Part shown: piece by piece, positions 38,686-50,863 of the stretch
How the letters are laid out: each line of letters starts with the position of its first letter
Numbering within the stretch: the first letter of the stretch is position 1
NCBI GenBank assembly: GCA_947683425.1
Contig: CANTUQ010000050.1
Span: forward strand, 9,726,501-9,790,500
Origin: Excoecaria cochinchinensis
Taxonomy: Eukaryota > Streptophyta > Magnoliopsida > Malpighiales > Euphorbiaceae
Direction of reading: 5' to 3'
DNA: 64,000 nt
Notes under the pieces: model-generated
What the model was told of the DNA's origin: nothing
The model's input: the letters and a program-made list of their open reading frames with translations, nothing else
Database searches by the model: none
Program-made: the position numbers and the translations under genes

Positions 38686-39989
38686 CATAAATTTATATAT
38701 TAACAAATATAACCATGATGTAAATAAAGCCAGGATGAAATATATCTACCAAGAAAATATAAGAAATAGCATAAGTATACAACAACTCATGTGATGTTAA
38801 TCTAATTATGCGTTATGTTCTATGAGATTGTTTATATTCAACAGGAGTTCGTATACATGTTTCAGTTTAATTTTTTTTTTTTGGATAATACAACATAAAA
38901 TAACAGAAGATGAATGAAAACAAAAAATTTTTGTTAATTAATGGGCATCAAAAAACTTGTTGGTGGGCAACTATTTTTATGCAATATATAGGAAGGTAGC
39001 AGCAAGCAAAAGACCTGAGATAAATAAAATCAGAATATATAATTGAAGGGCTATAAAATAGATGCATGCATACCGAGAACATCTGTCACCCTTTCCCTTT
39101 GCATAATCTTGGAATATATATGTTAAATAAAATAAAATTGGTCAAAGAGGGAGGGGGCAAAATACACAGTAAAATGAAAGTAATGTAAAAAAAAAAGAAG
39201 GCTAAAATAAAGGAGAAGTGAAAGGTAAAAATGAGAATAAAAATAAATGGACAACAATAAAATTAAAGCTAAAGGCAAAGTCTGGGGCATTTCCACAATG
39301 TGAATCTTGTGATGAAGAAAAGGCTTATCATAAACCTAAAAGCTTTGGCTTAGATGCATATTAATATAATGTTCCATGATCAATGTGGATGTTCTTTTTA
39401 CATGGTAATAAGTCTACAAAATTTATATCTCATTCATGGGACACTATGAAAATGCTATTCAGTGTCATCCAATACTTTGAGATGCATCTTCATAAAACAT
39501 CCCAAAACTAATAAGCTAAACATGTTTTAAATCTCAAAATAAAGCTCCCATAGGTTAAAAATAAAGGAACAGTTGAAACCAACATTCATCTTTATCATTA
39601 GAAATAATCATTGCCATACAAGTACAACCCAGAAACAAAAACAGTAGAAAATACTTACCCTATTCTCTATTCTAAGATTGTGGAAAAGGGCATCTTCACT
39701 TAAGTGCAGGTACAAATTCCCAACAGAACAACCGTAAGAAACCAGTGGAAATTGAAGAATGCAGACTAAAAAACAAAAACAAAAACATACAAAATGCAAA
39801 TTCCAGTAGTTGTTATGATCAAATCACAGCTAGATTATGCAAATATACAAACACCAGTAGCATACCTTTTCTAAGTCTTCAATTGAAGATAAATTTGGTG
39901 AGGGAAAGAGAAAACCCTAAATCTGAAAAAAGAACAACAAAATGAACATGAATTTCTAATTCAAGGCTTTCACTAAAGAATCAAGTGTA

Positions 39990-40606
39990 ATCATATAAAT
40001 ATGAATCTGCTAGAGCTATTAAACTGACGAAAAGCAACTAAAGGAGATTGAAACATTTCAGTAGTTCTTTTCTTTTTTGTACTTAAACCAACTAGACCAA
40101 TAGACCAACATATATACAAACACATAGACAAACATAAATTCGATCCAATAACAAAAGCAAATACAAATTGAAAATTAAAAAAAAGCACTCACTGGTTCGG
40201 GTAATGACAAGTTCTTGAAGCTCAGCGATTCGAATGTTGAACAAAGAAATCAGAGAATCGAGAGACGAGATCGGCGGTCCGACACAAGAGATCAGCGGCG
40301 GGGGAAGCAGATCGGCCCCAAAGGGGAGAGATCGCGAGCTTCAGATCGCGCGAGAGGGAGCAGTGCATAGGGGGGAGTAGCACAGGCAGGGGAGCAGTGG
40401 GGAGGGAGATCGGTTGCCGTTGCTGTCGCCAGTCTCCAACCCCTCTGCCGTGCACCATCGCTCTCTCTCTCCTCTCGAATTTTGCTCTCGTGTCTGATTT
40501 CCCCTGCTCCCCCGTTTTCGTCACTCCCCTATTTCATTATCTCCTTTTTTTTTCATTCCCCCCTAATTCACTTAAAGGATTTTATGTATTATTATTATTT
40601 ATATAA
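39990..40606 (-). other. GC-rich leader-like segment inside the CACTA element
   Basis: Read on the minus strand from 40560 the DNA changes from AT-rich to a GC/CT-rich block with GAGAGAGAGAG, several CGATCT repeats and then AACCAGTGAGTGC at about 40195, which resembles an exon end with a GT donor. It could be a captured host promoter and 5' UTR or the element's own leader. The open frame at 40222-40524 has a composition like untranslated leader and I do not accept it as a gene. Confidence 0.35.
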
Positions 40607-41357
40607 TATAAAATATTTTTAGCGACTAAATTAGCGACGATAAAAAAATCGTCGCTATATGAAATATATATTTCAATAAAAATAAATAGCGACGAAAAAT
40701 TTTGTCGCTATTCCGTCGCTATTTATTATAGTAACTGATATTGCCGTTGCTATTTTAGCGACAAATTATTCCGTCGCTAAGTTAGTCGCAAAAAAGGCGC
40801 CAAAATTTAGCTACAGTTTCTTTTTTCGTCGCTAAATTAGAAACCGTCGCTAAATTAGAAACCGTCGCTAAAAAGAAAAAATTGAATTTTCACGACTAAT
40901 TTTTAAAACTGTCGCTAATCCGTTGCTAATTAGCGATGGAAAAATATCCGTTTCTAATTTTAGTCGCTAATTTTATATTTTTTTTGTAGTGTAAAGATAC
41001 AATTCTAAAATATAAGTCCAAATGAAAAATACAAGTCCAAATTAAAAATATAATTCCATAAACTTCATCAGATCATTCCATCAACCTTCAAGCCAATCAT
41101 CAAAATCCAAAATCATCAGAAACCATTACCTAAAAATAACATATATTAATAATTGATAAATATATGTATATAATTTAAGTCTCAAAATAAAATAATTTAC
41201 ATATAAAAATAATTACCTAATGAAGGAGAACTAATGCTCAATGCTGTCCCAACAATGGGCAATTCTAAATATTGAAAATAAATTAGTTAGCCATTCAAAG
41301 CTCGCAAAAATAAAAATACCATATGAATTTTTAAATATAAAATAAATGAACTAATAA

Positions 41358-43471
41358 TTATAGCTTTAACTTACCATTTTCATGTCTTTCAACTTCATCT
41401 AAATCTTCTTCATTCTTCAATTCAATACCATTTCGGAGCCAATCTTGCGCACAAATCAAACCTTCCACCACTTTAGGAGTCAAAGAGCTCTTAAATGAAT
41501 CTAGAACTCTCCCTCCAGTGCTGAATGCGGACTCTGAAGCTACTGTAGAAACCGAAAAAGCCAAAATGTCTCTAGCCATGTGTGCAAGAATAGGAAACCT
41601 CTTAGAATTCACCCCCCACCATCTCAAAATATCAAAATCATCTCAATCTTCTTGCAATGCCTCCTCTAAATAGATATCTAACTTAGTCTTTCTCATCTCC
41701 ATAAAACCTTCATTTTCCTTTTGTCTCTTAAATTCTTCTCTAAAGACACATTTCAATCTCCTTTTTATTTCTACATTAGAGTCACTAAACTCAACATTAC
41801 TTGAAGGGCTCCCAGATGATTGTGAAAATGAAATATGACCACTTTCATGTTGAACCATACACTTATACTAATTATACAATTCAAAAGTGCATCCCATACT
41901 CCTTTGAACAACTTCTTACCATCATCAACACCATGAATCTTACAAAAAGCAAATTCCATTGCTTCAATTTTTTCCCGTGGATCAAATACATGTGCAATAT
42001 AAATAAGTTTATTCACTTTTTCATGATCACCCCAATATTTATCAAACTTTTCTTTCATCCTTAAACCCATGGCTCTAATCTCTAAATCATCACTATAAGT
42101 CCACTTTAAAATTGATTCAACTAGGTCACTAATTTCAGTCCAAAAAGTATTAGATGTTACATATGATGATCTAGAAGTGCGCATGGTAGCATCATAAAAA
42201 TATTGTAACATACCACTCAATCTCCTCACAGTGACCCAATCTACAAAAGGAATTCCATCATTATCGTGTGCTTCAACTTTAAGCTTGAAATATGGATCTA
42301 ACATCTCAAATTTCTCAAAAGCTTTCTCATATTTTTCAGCAACACTTAACATTTCATAAGTTGAGTTCCACCTAGTAGGAACATCTAATTTCAAAGAATT
42401 TTTACATTGAATATTACTATCTTCAGCACATTCTTTAAATTTCTTTATCCTAGCAGGGGAATTCCTAACATATCTCACAGCATTCCTAATCCATTTAGTT
42501 GAACATCTCATCTCTTTTAAGCCATCTTGAACAATTAAGTTCATAATGTGAGCAATGCATCTCATGTGTAAATATTTGCCATGTGTTATACAAGTCCCCT
42601 AATTAACAAGCTTCTTTTTAAAAAAAATTACAAGCTACTTCATTAGCACTATGATTGTCAACTGTCACTGTAAATATCTTTTCAATTCCCCACTCAAGTA
42701 AACAATCAACTAATACTTTACCAAGTGAATCACCCGTATGACTTGAAATTGGGCAAAAATTCAATATTTTCTTATGCAATTTCCAATGATTATCTATGAA
42801 ATGAGTTGTGATTCACATGTAATTCATCATTTGAATTGATGTCCATGTATCGGTGGTAAGGCAATCCTTTGAGAGTTTTTTCTTGCAAAACTTTTTAATT
42901 TGGTCTTTTCATTAACATAAATTTGAAAACAATCACGTGAAACAGTCCACCTACTAGGCACCTTAAACCTAGGACATGCTTCATACATAACTTTCTTAAA
43001 ACCTTTGCTTTCAACAACTTTAAATGGACATTCATCCTCAATGACCATTTCTGCAATTGCTTCCCTAATTTCCATTTGGTCAAACTTCCAATTAGACAAA
43101 CTCCCCATATCATCTTCACCCATTGGTTGCAAACACAATTGTTTTTGTGTGTTATTAATACTTTGTGGATTTTTTTGACAAGAACTAAGGTGATTGTTTA
43201 GTGCACTAGTGCCATTTCTCTTAGGATCACAACAAAATTCTTTACTACAATAGTTACACTTGCCTTTTATGCCGCCCGATTCATCAGTGAATTTGGTGAA
43301 GTGTTCCCACACTTTAGACTTTGGTCTTACAGGCTTTCTTTTTGTTGACTTCATTGCATCTCCACTTGAAGGCAATGTGTTTGAATTTCCTCCCTCATTA
43401 GTTATGTCTTGTGGTGATGATTGTTGTGACTGTTGTGATTGTTGTGAATTATGAGACAACAAATATGTCAT
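41358..43471 (-). pseudogene. hAT transposase (BED zinc finger plus dimerisation domain), decayed
   Basis: From the N-terminus: a Gln-rich start at 43471; a BED-type zinc finger (VWEHFTKF, CNYCSKEF, LNNHLSSC) at about 43340-43160; the catalytic core with RCIAHIMNLIVQDGL and LDVPTRWNSTYEML at 42565-42330; the central TSNTFW and KYWGDHEKVN blocks; and the C-terminal dimerisation motif STVASESAFSTGGRVLD at about 41560-41500. Breaks: TGA at about 42815, one or more frame changes near 42600-42650 and 41880, and TGA at about 41640. The domain order is that of plant Ac-like hAT transposases. The enzyme would be inactive from this copy. Confidence 0.85.
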
Positions 43472-44874
43472 TAGATTTGGAAAATGCTAACTTGACTAAT
43501 TATAAACACAAGTTATAATATCTTACAGGTTGACTAGCCATATTCTACTCAGACAAATTAATGATCAAAATTGATTGAATGTAGCTCAAAAAATCCTGCA
43601 AAATTGTTAAAGAAGTATTAAACATAATTATCTTCTTTTTTTGTATACTCATTTCAAAACAAAATCAGATATGTTTTCTATAATTTCATATCTTGACAAG
43701 TTTTAGATATTCATCAATATATGTAAATCACTTCATTCTGCTTTCTTTTTGATATTGAGCTTAGCCCCAAACTTACCAACATATGAAACCCCGATAGCTA
43801 CAGGCCTTAGCCCCAAACTCAGATTGAGCTTTCCCCGGATTCTCTTGAGATCAGGGTTGAAGAATCTGGGTACTCAACAATGGGTTAAGCCTTTTATCTA
43901 TGGCTGTTTGTTGGGGCAAGTCAGTCTTTAGCAGCCTAAACTAAAACTAAACAAACCTTACTGCAATAAACTAATTTATTCAATATAGTTAATGTCGTTT
44001 TATTTGGAAACACAGTGGGTGTTCTCCCATTTTGGTAATTTTATATGAGATGACCAAACTTAATAAAATAGCTTTTAAAATTTGAATCTTGAATTAATAT
44101 CAATTATGCGACTATTCTATATTCTTTTGTAAACTCATGTCTAAGCAATCGGTGCTGGAATATGTGATCATATATGAATAAATCTAAGATCTAAGATCAA
44201 ATGGCAAATCAATGAATAAATCCATGTAATAATTTGCGGTTTCTCACAGGGGCAGCTATAAAGCCTACAATTATTTTACTTGTAAAATTTTTTCATTATT
44301 ATTAGGTTTATTGACAAATCAAAATTACTAGCTACATTCTCAAGTTGACAAATCAAAATTAATTGCAGAAAAAAGAAAGATAGAGGGATCTTGTAGCATT
44401 GATTTAAAGAAAAAAATTACAGGGAAATCGCATCGGTACCTTTAATAGAGAAATGAAGAGCCACCGTTGACCGACGATCGGAGGGAGGTAGGGGCTGCTA
44501 GGCAACCGATGATGGCGACTAGAGATCGAGTGAGAGTGAGGAAGAATGAAGGGCGATGGCAGCGATAGGCAGAGAAGGGAAGAGCCAAAGAGAAATGAAA
44601 ACGAAATGAGTAAACTAACCTGTTGAGGACTAAGGAAGACTGGATGATTGATTAAAATGGTGTGTTTTAATCACATATACAAAATGACGTCGTTTTGTAT
44701 ATGTAATCGGTCGGTTCGGTTATTACTTGGTTATTGACTTTAAAAATCGAACTGAACCGATTAACCGAATATTCTGAAATTCAATAACTAAAACCGAATC
44801 GAAAAATGAAAAACTGAATCAAATTAAAAAAATTGATCAGTTTGAACTGAATTTTGCTCACCCCTAACACTGTC

Positions 44875-45430
44875 CATGCTGATAAACTGAGTGGATAGTT
44901 TACAAATGAATCTTTGGTCATTTTCGGTGGACTCTTCTAAGAATACCGACTTCTCTAGGTAATTCTGAATATTATAGTACCAAGGCCTTTCATTAGTTAC
45001 CTCAATATCCATTATCTGCTCAATTTCAAAGCAAGGTCTCTCAGAACTTGAGATCAAAATAGGCTTCATGACTACCCCTTCCGAGTTATCCCATATAGAC
45101 ACCAGGGTTGCAAGAGCATCTGCCAATTGGTTCTTATCTCTTGGAAAGAAATGGAAGGTGTAAGTTTTAAACTGACTGCTTAACATCTTTAAGTGCTTTA
45201 TATATGGCATCAGTCGTTCTTACTTAACAGACCATTCTCCTCAGATCTGGTGGATTACCAGCGACGAATCCCTAAAAACCTCTGCATTCTTTGGCCCCAA
45301 GGCTAATAGTGCTTCCAACCCAAAAATGCAAGCTTCATATTCAGTTTCATTATTGGAAGCTTTATATCTCAACTTCTTGGCTAGCGGAAGTTTTTCACAA
45401 TCTGGTGTTGAGAGAATGATTCCTCCTGCC
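44875..45430 (-). pseudogene. Tat element RNase H fragment upstream of integrase
   Basis: Reads GGIILSTPDCEKLPLAKKLR, then ASNNETEYEACIFGLEALLA with the conserved N-E-x-E-Y/E pattern, a frame break at about 45220, then FPRDKNQLADALATLVSI, all features of the extra RNase H in Tat-lineage pol. Its upstream end was cut by the solo LTR at 45431 and its downstream neighbour by the hAT at 44866. In the element it would degrade the RNA of RNA/DNA hybrids. Confidence 0.75.
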
Positions 45431-47138
45431 TGACACGAGCTCAGCAAGTGTACTGAATCGGCAAGTAATATAATGGAGTATTTTCAAGACTCCGAGTTAT
45501 CGTACCCAAGAGACTGTGTATGCAAGTTATGACACTTAAATGTATGTTAAAGAATTCCCAGTTGTTGAATTGATTTAATTATGACTACTAGAACAAATAA
45601 ATTAATCAACTATAATGAGTTAATAAAGCAAAAACAAATTAAGATGACAGTAAAAACTAGCCAAGATAAAAATTGATAACAAGCAAAGATCTCAATATAG
45701 AAAAGTGTTGTTCAGGTTCACTCATCCGCCCGATACCCAAATATGAATCAAAACACATAAAGGAAACATATATGAACAAAATCGGGATAACCCTCTTAAC
45801 CCAAGCGTCCCATTCCGGAGCAAGCTATTCTAATTGCATAACGTCCCATTCCGGACAAGTCATACAACTAGCCTAATCACGGGTCTAAAATCCTAGGTTC
45901 GATTTGCTTTCCCATTCCGGAGCCAAACAACCCAAAACTTAATTATCTCACTCCTCAATCCAATCTTAAACTATGAAAACCTGCACATATGGATTCCCAT
46001 TCTGGAGCAGTCCAAATGATACAACAAACATGACATAAAATCTGAAGATAATTTATCATGACATTCAATCATACAATTCAATAACCAATTAAGATACATG
46101 AATTAATTCATTCATCAAAACAATAAATTAACTTGAAAATATACATCTCATGATTTGACAATAATAACCAGTGAAATAAACCTTCATTCATATATCGAAT
46201 ATCAAAATATGTTTAGAATTCACATCAAGGATAGGGGATTTAGAGATCCCCAAATAACTAAAAGATTACTCACGATCCATTACAAAATCAAAAGAATAAA
46301 GAAAAGAATAAACCCAGAAATTCATTGAGGTAGAAATCCCTGTTGAATCCCATGTTCTTCGATCTTCTTCTTTTGATCTTCAATGGAGAATTAAACTAAA
46401 ATTCTGGAAAACTAAAAAATAACAATCTCTGGAAATTAAACTATGTATCTAATGAAAATTACTCTCAATTTCTAATTGAAAAACTCAAGACAAGATTGAA
46501 AACTAAAGTTTAGAACAGAAGAATAACTCAGAAAATCTCAGCCGCCAAAACTAAAATCAAAAACTAACTAAAAAAATCGGAACCCTAGCCAAACAGAAAA
46601 GTGCATTTTTATAGTTCCAGAGGGGTCACGGTGACAATGAAATTCATTGTCACCGTGAGATGTCGAGATCTTTAATTTCCTTTCACGCACAGGAGATGGG
46701 TCACGGTGACAATGAATTTCATTGTCACTGTGAGGTCTTCAATTTTTGCTTCTGTCCAGGAAAGAATTATGTCATGGTGACAATGAACTTTGTTGTCACC
46801 GTGAGGTCTTCATCCCTTGCATTCTGTCCGCTAAAGAATTATGTCACGGTCACAACCAATTTCATTGTGATCGTGACCCAAGTGATTTCAGCTACTGTTT
46901 GCAATTCTTCTTATGTCACAGTCACAACCAATTCATTGTGACCGTGACCCCTTGAGCAAAAATCTGCAAAGGCACAAAACTTTAATCAAATAGTTATCTA
47001 AAATGCATCAAAATTCCAATTTGGCTAAGATTAACAAAATTAACATAAAAGAAACATAACATGACATTAAACACAACTAAATACCCAAAAAATCATATAA
47101 AAATACTGTCAAAACTAAATACTATATTGAAGTTATCA
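45431..47138. mobile_element. Solo LTR or LTR-only element, 1708 bp, inserted in the Tat RNase H region
   Basis: The sequence starts TGACACGAGCTC and ends AAGTTATCA, with TG..CA termini and perfect CTGCC duplications (45426-45430 and 47139-47143). No internal domain is present. GCAAGTGTACTGAATCGGCA near the left end is an end sequence I have seen in plant LTR families. It holds repeated CCCATTCCGGAGC motifs (45810-46010) and a hairpin array (46626-46947). Confidence 0.85.
46626..46947. repeat. Five tandem hairpin units, period about 72 bp
   Basis: Palindromes of 32-33 bp start at 46626, 46701, 46772, 46844 and 46916. The first is perfect, 16+1+16, with arm TCACGGTGACAATGAA. The others carry a few changes. 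Copies 4 and 5 use TCACGGTCACAACCAA-type arms. Spacers of about 40 bp share GTCTTCA and AAAGAATTATG. Confidence 0.92.
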
Positions 47139-47143
47139 CTGCC

Positions 47144-48569
47144 CCCTTATTATTAACTGCCCTAGCGAAATACAACTGCAAACCTTGCACTATAATGGCC
47201 ATGACGTCTTCATTCGGGAAGTTATTCTCCACCTGATCTCCTTCGATGGGGTGATCTGCTAGGAATTTTGCTACAACATGACCTTTAATGGTTTTTCTAG
47301 TGATGTACTCGATGTAAAATTCTTGCAACAGCAACAACCATTTTTGCATTTTTCCCAACAAAGAAAGTGCCTTTAGGAGATACTTGAAGGGATTTTGTTT
47401 AGCGACAGCCTGTACCTTTTAAGAATGAAAGTAATGCCTTAATTTCTTGGAAGCCTTAATTATTGCTAGGCAAATTTTTCGACCTCGGCATACTTGACTT
47501 CATAAGGGAGAAACTTTTTACTAAGGTAATAGACTGTGAACTCCACTCCGAACTCATCTTCTTGGGCCATCATGGAGCCTACAGAACTATTTTCTATGGC
47601 TAAGTATAGGATTAGAGGCTTAACCGACTAGGTGGCCTTAAGACTAGTGGGTTTAACAAATAATCCTTAATGTTATTGAAAGCCCTTTAGCAATTGTCAT
47701 TGCATATTACGGGGTTGGTTTTTTCTGAGAAGCTTGAATATTGGCTCCAAATCGAAGTAAGATTAGTAATGAACCTGTTGATGTACTACAACTTTCCTAA
47801 AAAACTCCTGACATCCTTTTCCTTATGAGGAATCGGTATTTCTCTAATAGCTTTAGCCTTGTCAGGATCAATCTCAGTTCCTTTCTAACACACAAAATGA
47901 CCCAAAAGTTTTCCTGATGTAACTCTAAAGATACATTTTTTAGGCTTCAGCCGCAAATTATATTTGTCAATCATCCAAAAGAACTTAATTCCCTAAAGCC
48001 TCGAAATGACCTTCTTTAGTAGCTGACTTGATCATCATATCTTCGACGTACACTTCTACTTCTTTATGAATCAAGTCATCGAGACTTTTAGTAGCCATTC
48101 TTAACTAGGTTGCACCTGCATTTTTCAACCCAAAAGGCATCACCCTGTAAGCAAACGTACCCCACTCAGTGATGAAGGCCGTCTTAATCCGATCAACTAT
48201 CTTGTTAAGGATTTGGTTATACCCGACATGTCCATCCACGAAGTTATACATCATGCAGGTGACTGCGCTGTCCACTAAAACATTGATGTGAGACAGAGGG
48301 AAATTGTCTTTTGGACAAGCCTTGTACAAATCTCGGTAGTCTACACATACATGCACCTTTTTATTCTTTTTGGCCACTGGAACAACAATGGCTAACCAAG
48401 TCGTGTATTGAACTTCTATAAGGAACTTGACCTCAATCTGTTTATGGACTTCTTCCTTAACCTTTTCTGCCCACTCTAGCATGAGCCTTTTGAGTTTTTG
48501 CTTAACCAGTTTGTGATCTGGGTACGTGGATATAGCATGTTCAGCGATTTCACAGTCGATCCCTAGCAT
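47144..48569 (-). pseudogene. Tat element reverse transcriptase and first RNase H region, decayed
   Basis: Positions 48569-48105 are open and contain VEVKFLIEVQYTTWLAIVVP-like and KKVHVCVDYRDLYKACPKDN motifs, the core RT fingers and palm. The FVDGHVGYNQI block and TAFITEWGTFAYRVMPFGLK follow. A TAG at about 48105 and further breaks come next. The catalytic box is present as YVEDMM (about 48056-48039) with one Asp changed to Glu. Positions 47361-47144 read KMQKWLLLLQEFYIEYITRK and VVAKFLADHPIEG, the end of the RT-linked RNase H/tether. The enzyme cannot work. Confidence 0.82.
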
Positions 48570-49117
48570 GTCTTCGTTGGTCTAGGTATAGAATTTTTCA
48601 TATTTTTTTAAGATTCTCTCAAATTTTAATATCTCTTTAGAAGTTATTTTAGATACTATCAAGATTTCCTTTGGGTTTTCCAAAGTTCCAAGATTAAATG
48701 GAGTGGCATCGATTGAATTAATATCAACTATGAATGAGTCATGTTCGTGATTATGCATGGTGAAATCATTAGAAATATCGCATAATTAAACAAAATCGTT
48801 CATTTTACTAATAAATACAGAATCAAACACATCATTATTGAACAGTTCTGGAATAAAAAAAAATCTAATTCACTATCATCTTCTTTCTCTGCCAATGCAG
48901 ATGCTACAACCGATGGTTGGGTAACATCCTAGCTCTTTGGAGGCTCTTGAACAACCTCCAATGAAATCTTGTTCTCTTGTTTCTGAAAATCTGTAACTTC
49001 ATCTTCCACCTTCTCATTTCCTTTTACTCGGGTAGCTATAAGTCTATTCATGACAACCTTTTCGGGAGCACCCGGTCCTAGACGTAGCTTGGGTCATAAT
49101 TTCCTCATCCCAAAAAC
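48570..49117 (-). other. Tat pol spacer between protease and reverse transcriptase
   Basis: Degenerate coding-like DNA without an open frame. Part of it (48640-48800) recurs at 58610-58760 in the younger element, which shows both belong to one family. Confidence 0.55.
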
Positions 49118-49783
49118 TAGGGGTGTGCAAATGGTCGGTTCGGTTTGGTTTTGGATCGAACCGAACGAAAATCGAACTTGAGAAATTTTTAGAACCGAAC
49201 CGCGGACCGAATTTTTTAGAACCGAAACCGAATAAACTGAAATAATTTCGGTCGGTTCGGTTAGGTCCAATCGGTTCTTTACAAATATAGGCTTTTTTCT
49301 TTAGATTTTTGACTTATATGGGTCCATAAATTAAATTAATTTATATTCAACAAAATAAAATCATTTAAAATAACTAAAAGAAAAAAACATACATAATTTT
49401 TCATATTATGTTCCTAATAAATACTAAGCAAAATTACACTAAAAAAATATACATTAAAAATAAATCAACATAAATTCTTATTAATAATACATTCAATGTA
49501 CTTCAATTTAAAAAAAAATACATGTAAATAAATATAACTATAGTGTATATTTAGATTTAGGTTATATATATATATATATATAAAAGCAAAATGGTGAGTT
49601 TAACAAATTTCGGTCGATTCGATTCCTTTGGTTTTACAACCATAAGAACCGAACTGAAATACCTGAAGTTTAACTTCGGTTTAGAACTGAACAAACCAAA
49701 AATCGAAAAAATCGAACCAAATGGACCAAAATTCATTCGGTTCGGTTCGATTTTCGATTTCGATTCGGTTTTGCACAACCCTA
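49118..49783. mobile_element. hAT MITE, 666 bp, sharing ends with the 7.4-kb hAT element
   Basis: Terminal inverted repeats TAGGGGTGTGCAAATGGTCG and TTTTGCACAACCCTA; flanks CCAAAAAC (49110-49117) and CCAAAAAT (49784-49791), an 8-bp duplication with one change. GGTTCGGTT/AACCGAACC motifs cluster at both ends. The first 13 bases match those of the element at 37478. No coding capacity. Confidence 0.88.
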
Positions 49784-50107
49784 CCAAAAATATTATACAG
49801 GCTTGATAACTCCGATATCCCAATCAAACACGTTATTGAAAATCTCAAATCCTAGTATGATTCTTCCATTTATCCATTGGGGCTCGGCTTGTCAAGTATA
49901 GGCACAAATCGAGGTGGCTAGCACAAAACTCTACGTGATGTAAGGGATCTCACATGTTGTCTTCTTACTCTTCATTGTCGTGCCTTTGTACCTGAGGCTT
50001 TTTCGATCTTTCTGACCCCTTGTCACGATAATTGATTGTGGCCCTTGATAGTTCTTACCCAAGCCTGGCCTTGGAAGGAACAACATTCTTTTCATCATAT
50101 TACCCAC

Positions 50108-50863
50108 CTAGGGACTCTCTGCGAAATTTGCTTCTCTGTGTATTATAGCCACGTGAAAACAATTGAAAGGTTGCTTCGAAATCTCTAGAACCGAAACTTG
50201 ATTTTCCCTGATAGCTCTGATTGTCACTACCTGGCCCTCATATGGAATTTTTATAATCTGGTACAAAGTGGATGGCACTCTCCCTAACTTGTGAAACCAT
50301 GGCCTCCCCAATAATGCTGAAAAATTAGCAGGAATTAGGAGGATCACAAATTCTACTTCCATCTCTACTAGCCTTGTCCTCACCGTTACTCTAAAAGTCC
50401 CCAACGCCTGTCTTTTGGAGTTGTCATATACAGTGATCGTGAGATCAGATTTGCTAAACATATTCTTGTGCAGCCCAAACGCAGAGATTGCCACCAAAGG
50501 ACACACATTTATAGACGATCCATCATCAACCAACACACACGCTATACGTTTGTCATTAATTTGTGCCCTTATGTACAATGGGTGGTTATGGTTGCGGCCT
50601 TCTGCCAGCAAATCTACATCTGAATAAATGAGGTTCTCTCTGGAACTTCCTTTCACAATATCTAACAATTCAGAGGGGGAGATAGTGGTTGCAACTATGG
50701 ACTCGCACAATGCCTCTACTAACTTCTGCCTGTGCAATGGGGATTGCCTCAACAGGTCCCAAATCGATATCTGAGCCGGTGTCTTTTTTAGCTGCTTCAT
50801 TATTTGGTTTTCTTCCGGCTCATTTGCTATAGGTGTTGGCATTGGATCCTGCTGTTTCTCCAT
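50108..50863 (-). pseudogene. Tat element aspartic protease, reading frame still open (251 aa) in a dead element
   Basis: The frame contains VDDGSSINVCPL, the active-site D-S/T-G-type loop of retroviral-like aspartic proteases in its plant gypsy form, and FSALLGRPWFHKLG, the second conserved ILGRPWxH motif, about 70 residues later. The N-terminal part (KTPAQISIWDLLRQSPLHRQ) is the typical segment leading into the domain. It would cleave Gag-Pol. Neighbours on both sides are broken, so expression is unlikely. Confidence 0.8.

Larger units (their letters stand above)
37796..40991. mobile_element. Non-autonomous CACTA (En/Spm) element, 3196 bp, nested in the hAT element
   Basis: The right end is TTTTTTTTGTAGTG, the left end TACTACAAAAAAA (first base changed from the usual C). 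The 3-bp target duplication is TAA (37793-37795 and 40992-40994). Subterminal repeats of TTAGCGACGG/CCGTCGCTAA occur many times within about 250 bp of the left end and 370 bp of the right end in both orientations, which is the CACTA transposase-binding layout. No transposase is visible. Confidence 0.88.
37478..44866 (-). mobile_element. hAT element, 7389 bp, with decayed transposase, inserted in the integrase/RNase H junction of the Tat element
   Basis: Perfect 8-bp duplications ACACTGTC (37470-37477 and 44867-44874) flank terminal inverted repeats TAGGGGTGTGCAA and TTTTGCTCACCCCTA. Subterminal DNA has many GGTTCGGTT/AACCGAACC motifs. It contains a BED-finger hAT transposase gene on the minus strand (41358-43471) and a CACTA element (37796-40991). 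Without the CACTA it would be 4.2 kb, a normal size for an autonomous hAT. Removing the insert and one TSD lets the host pol frame run on, which fixes the ends. Confidence 0.92.

Noticed and set aside
40222..40524. 100-codon minus-strand frame in the CACTA element
   Set aside because: Composition of an untranslated leader, no recognisable motif, and other frames in the block are also open.
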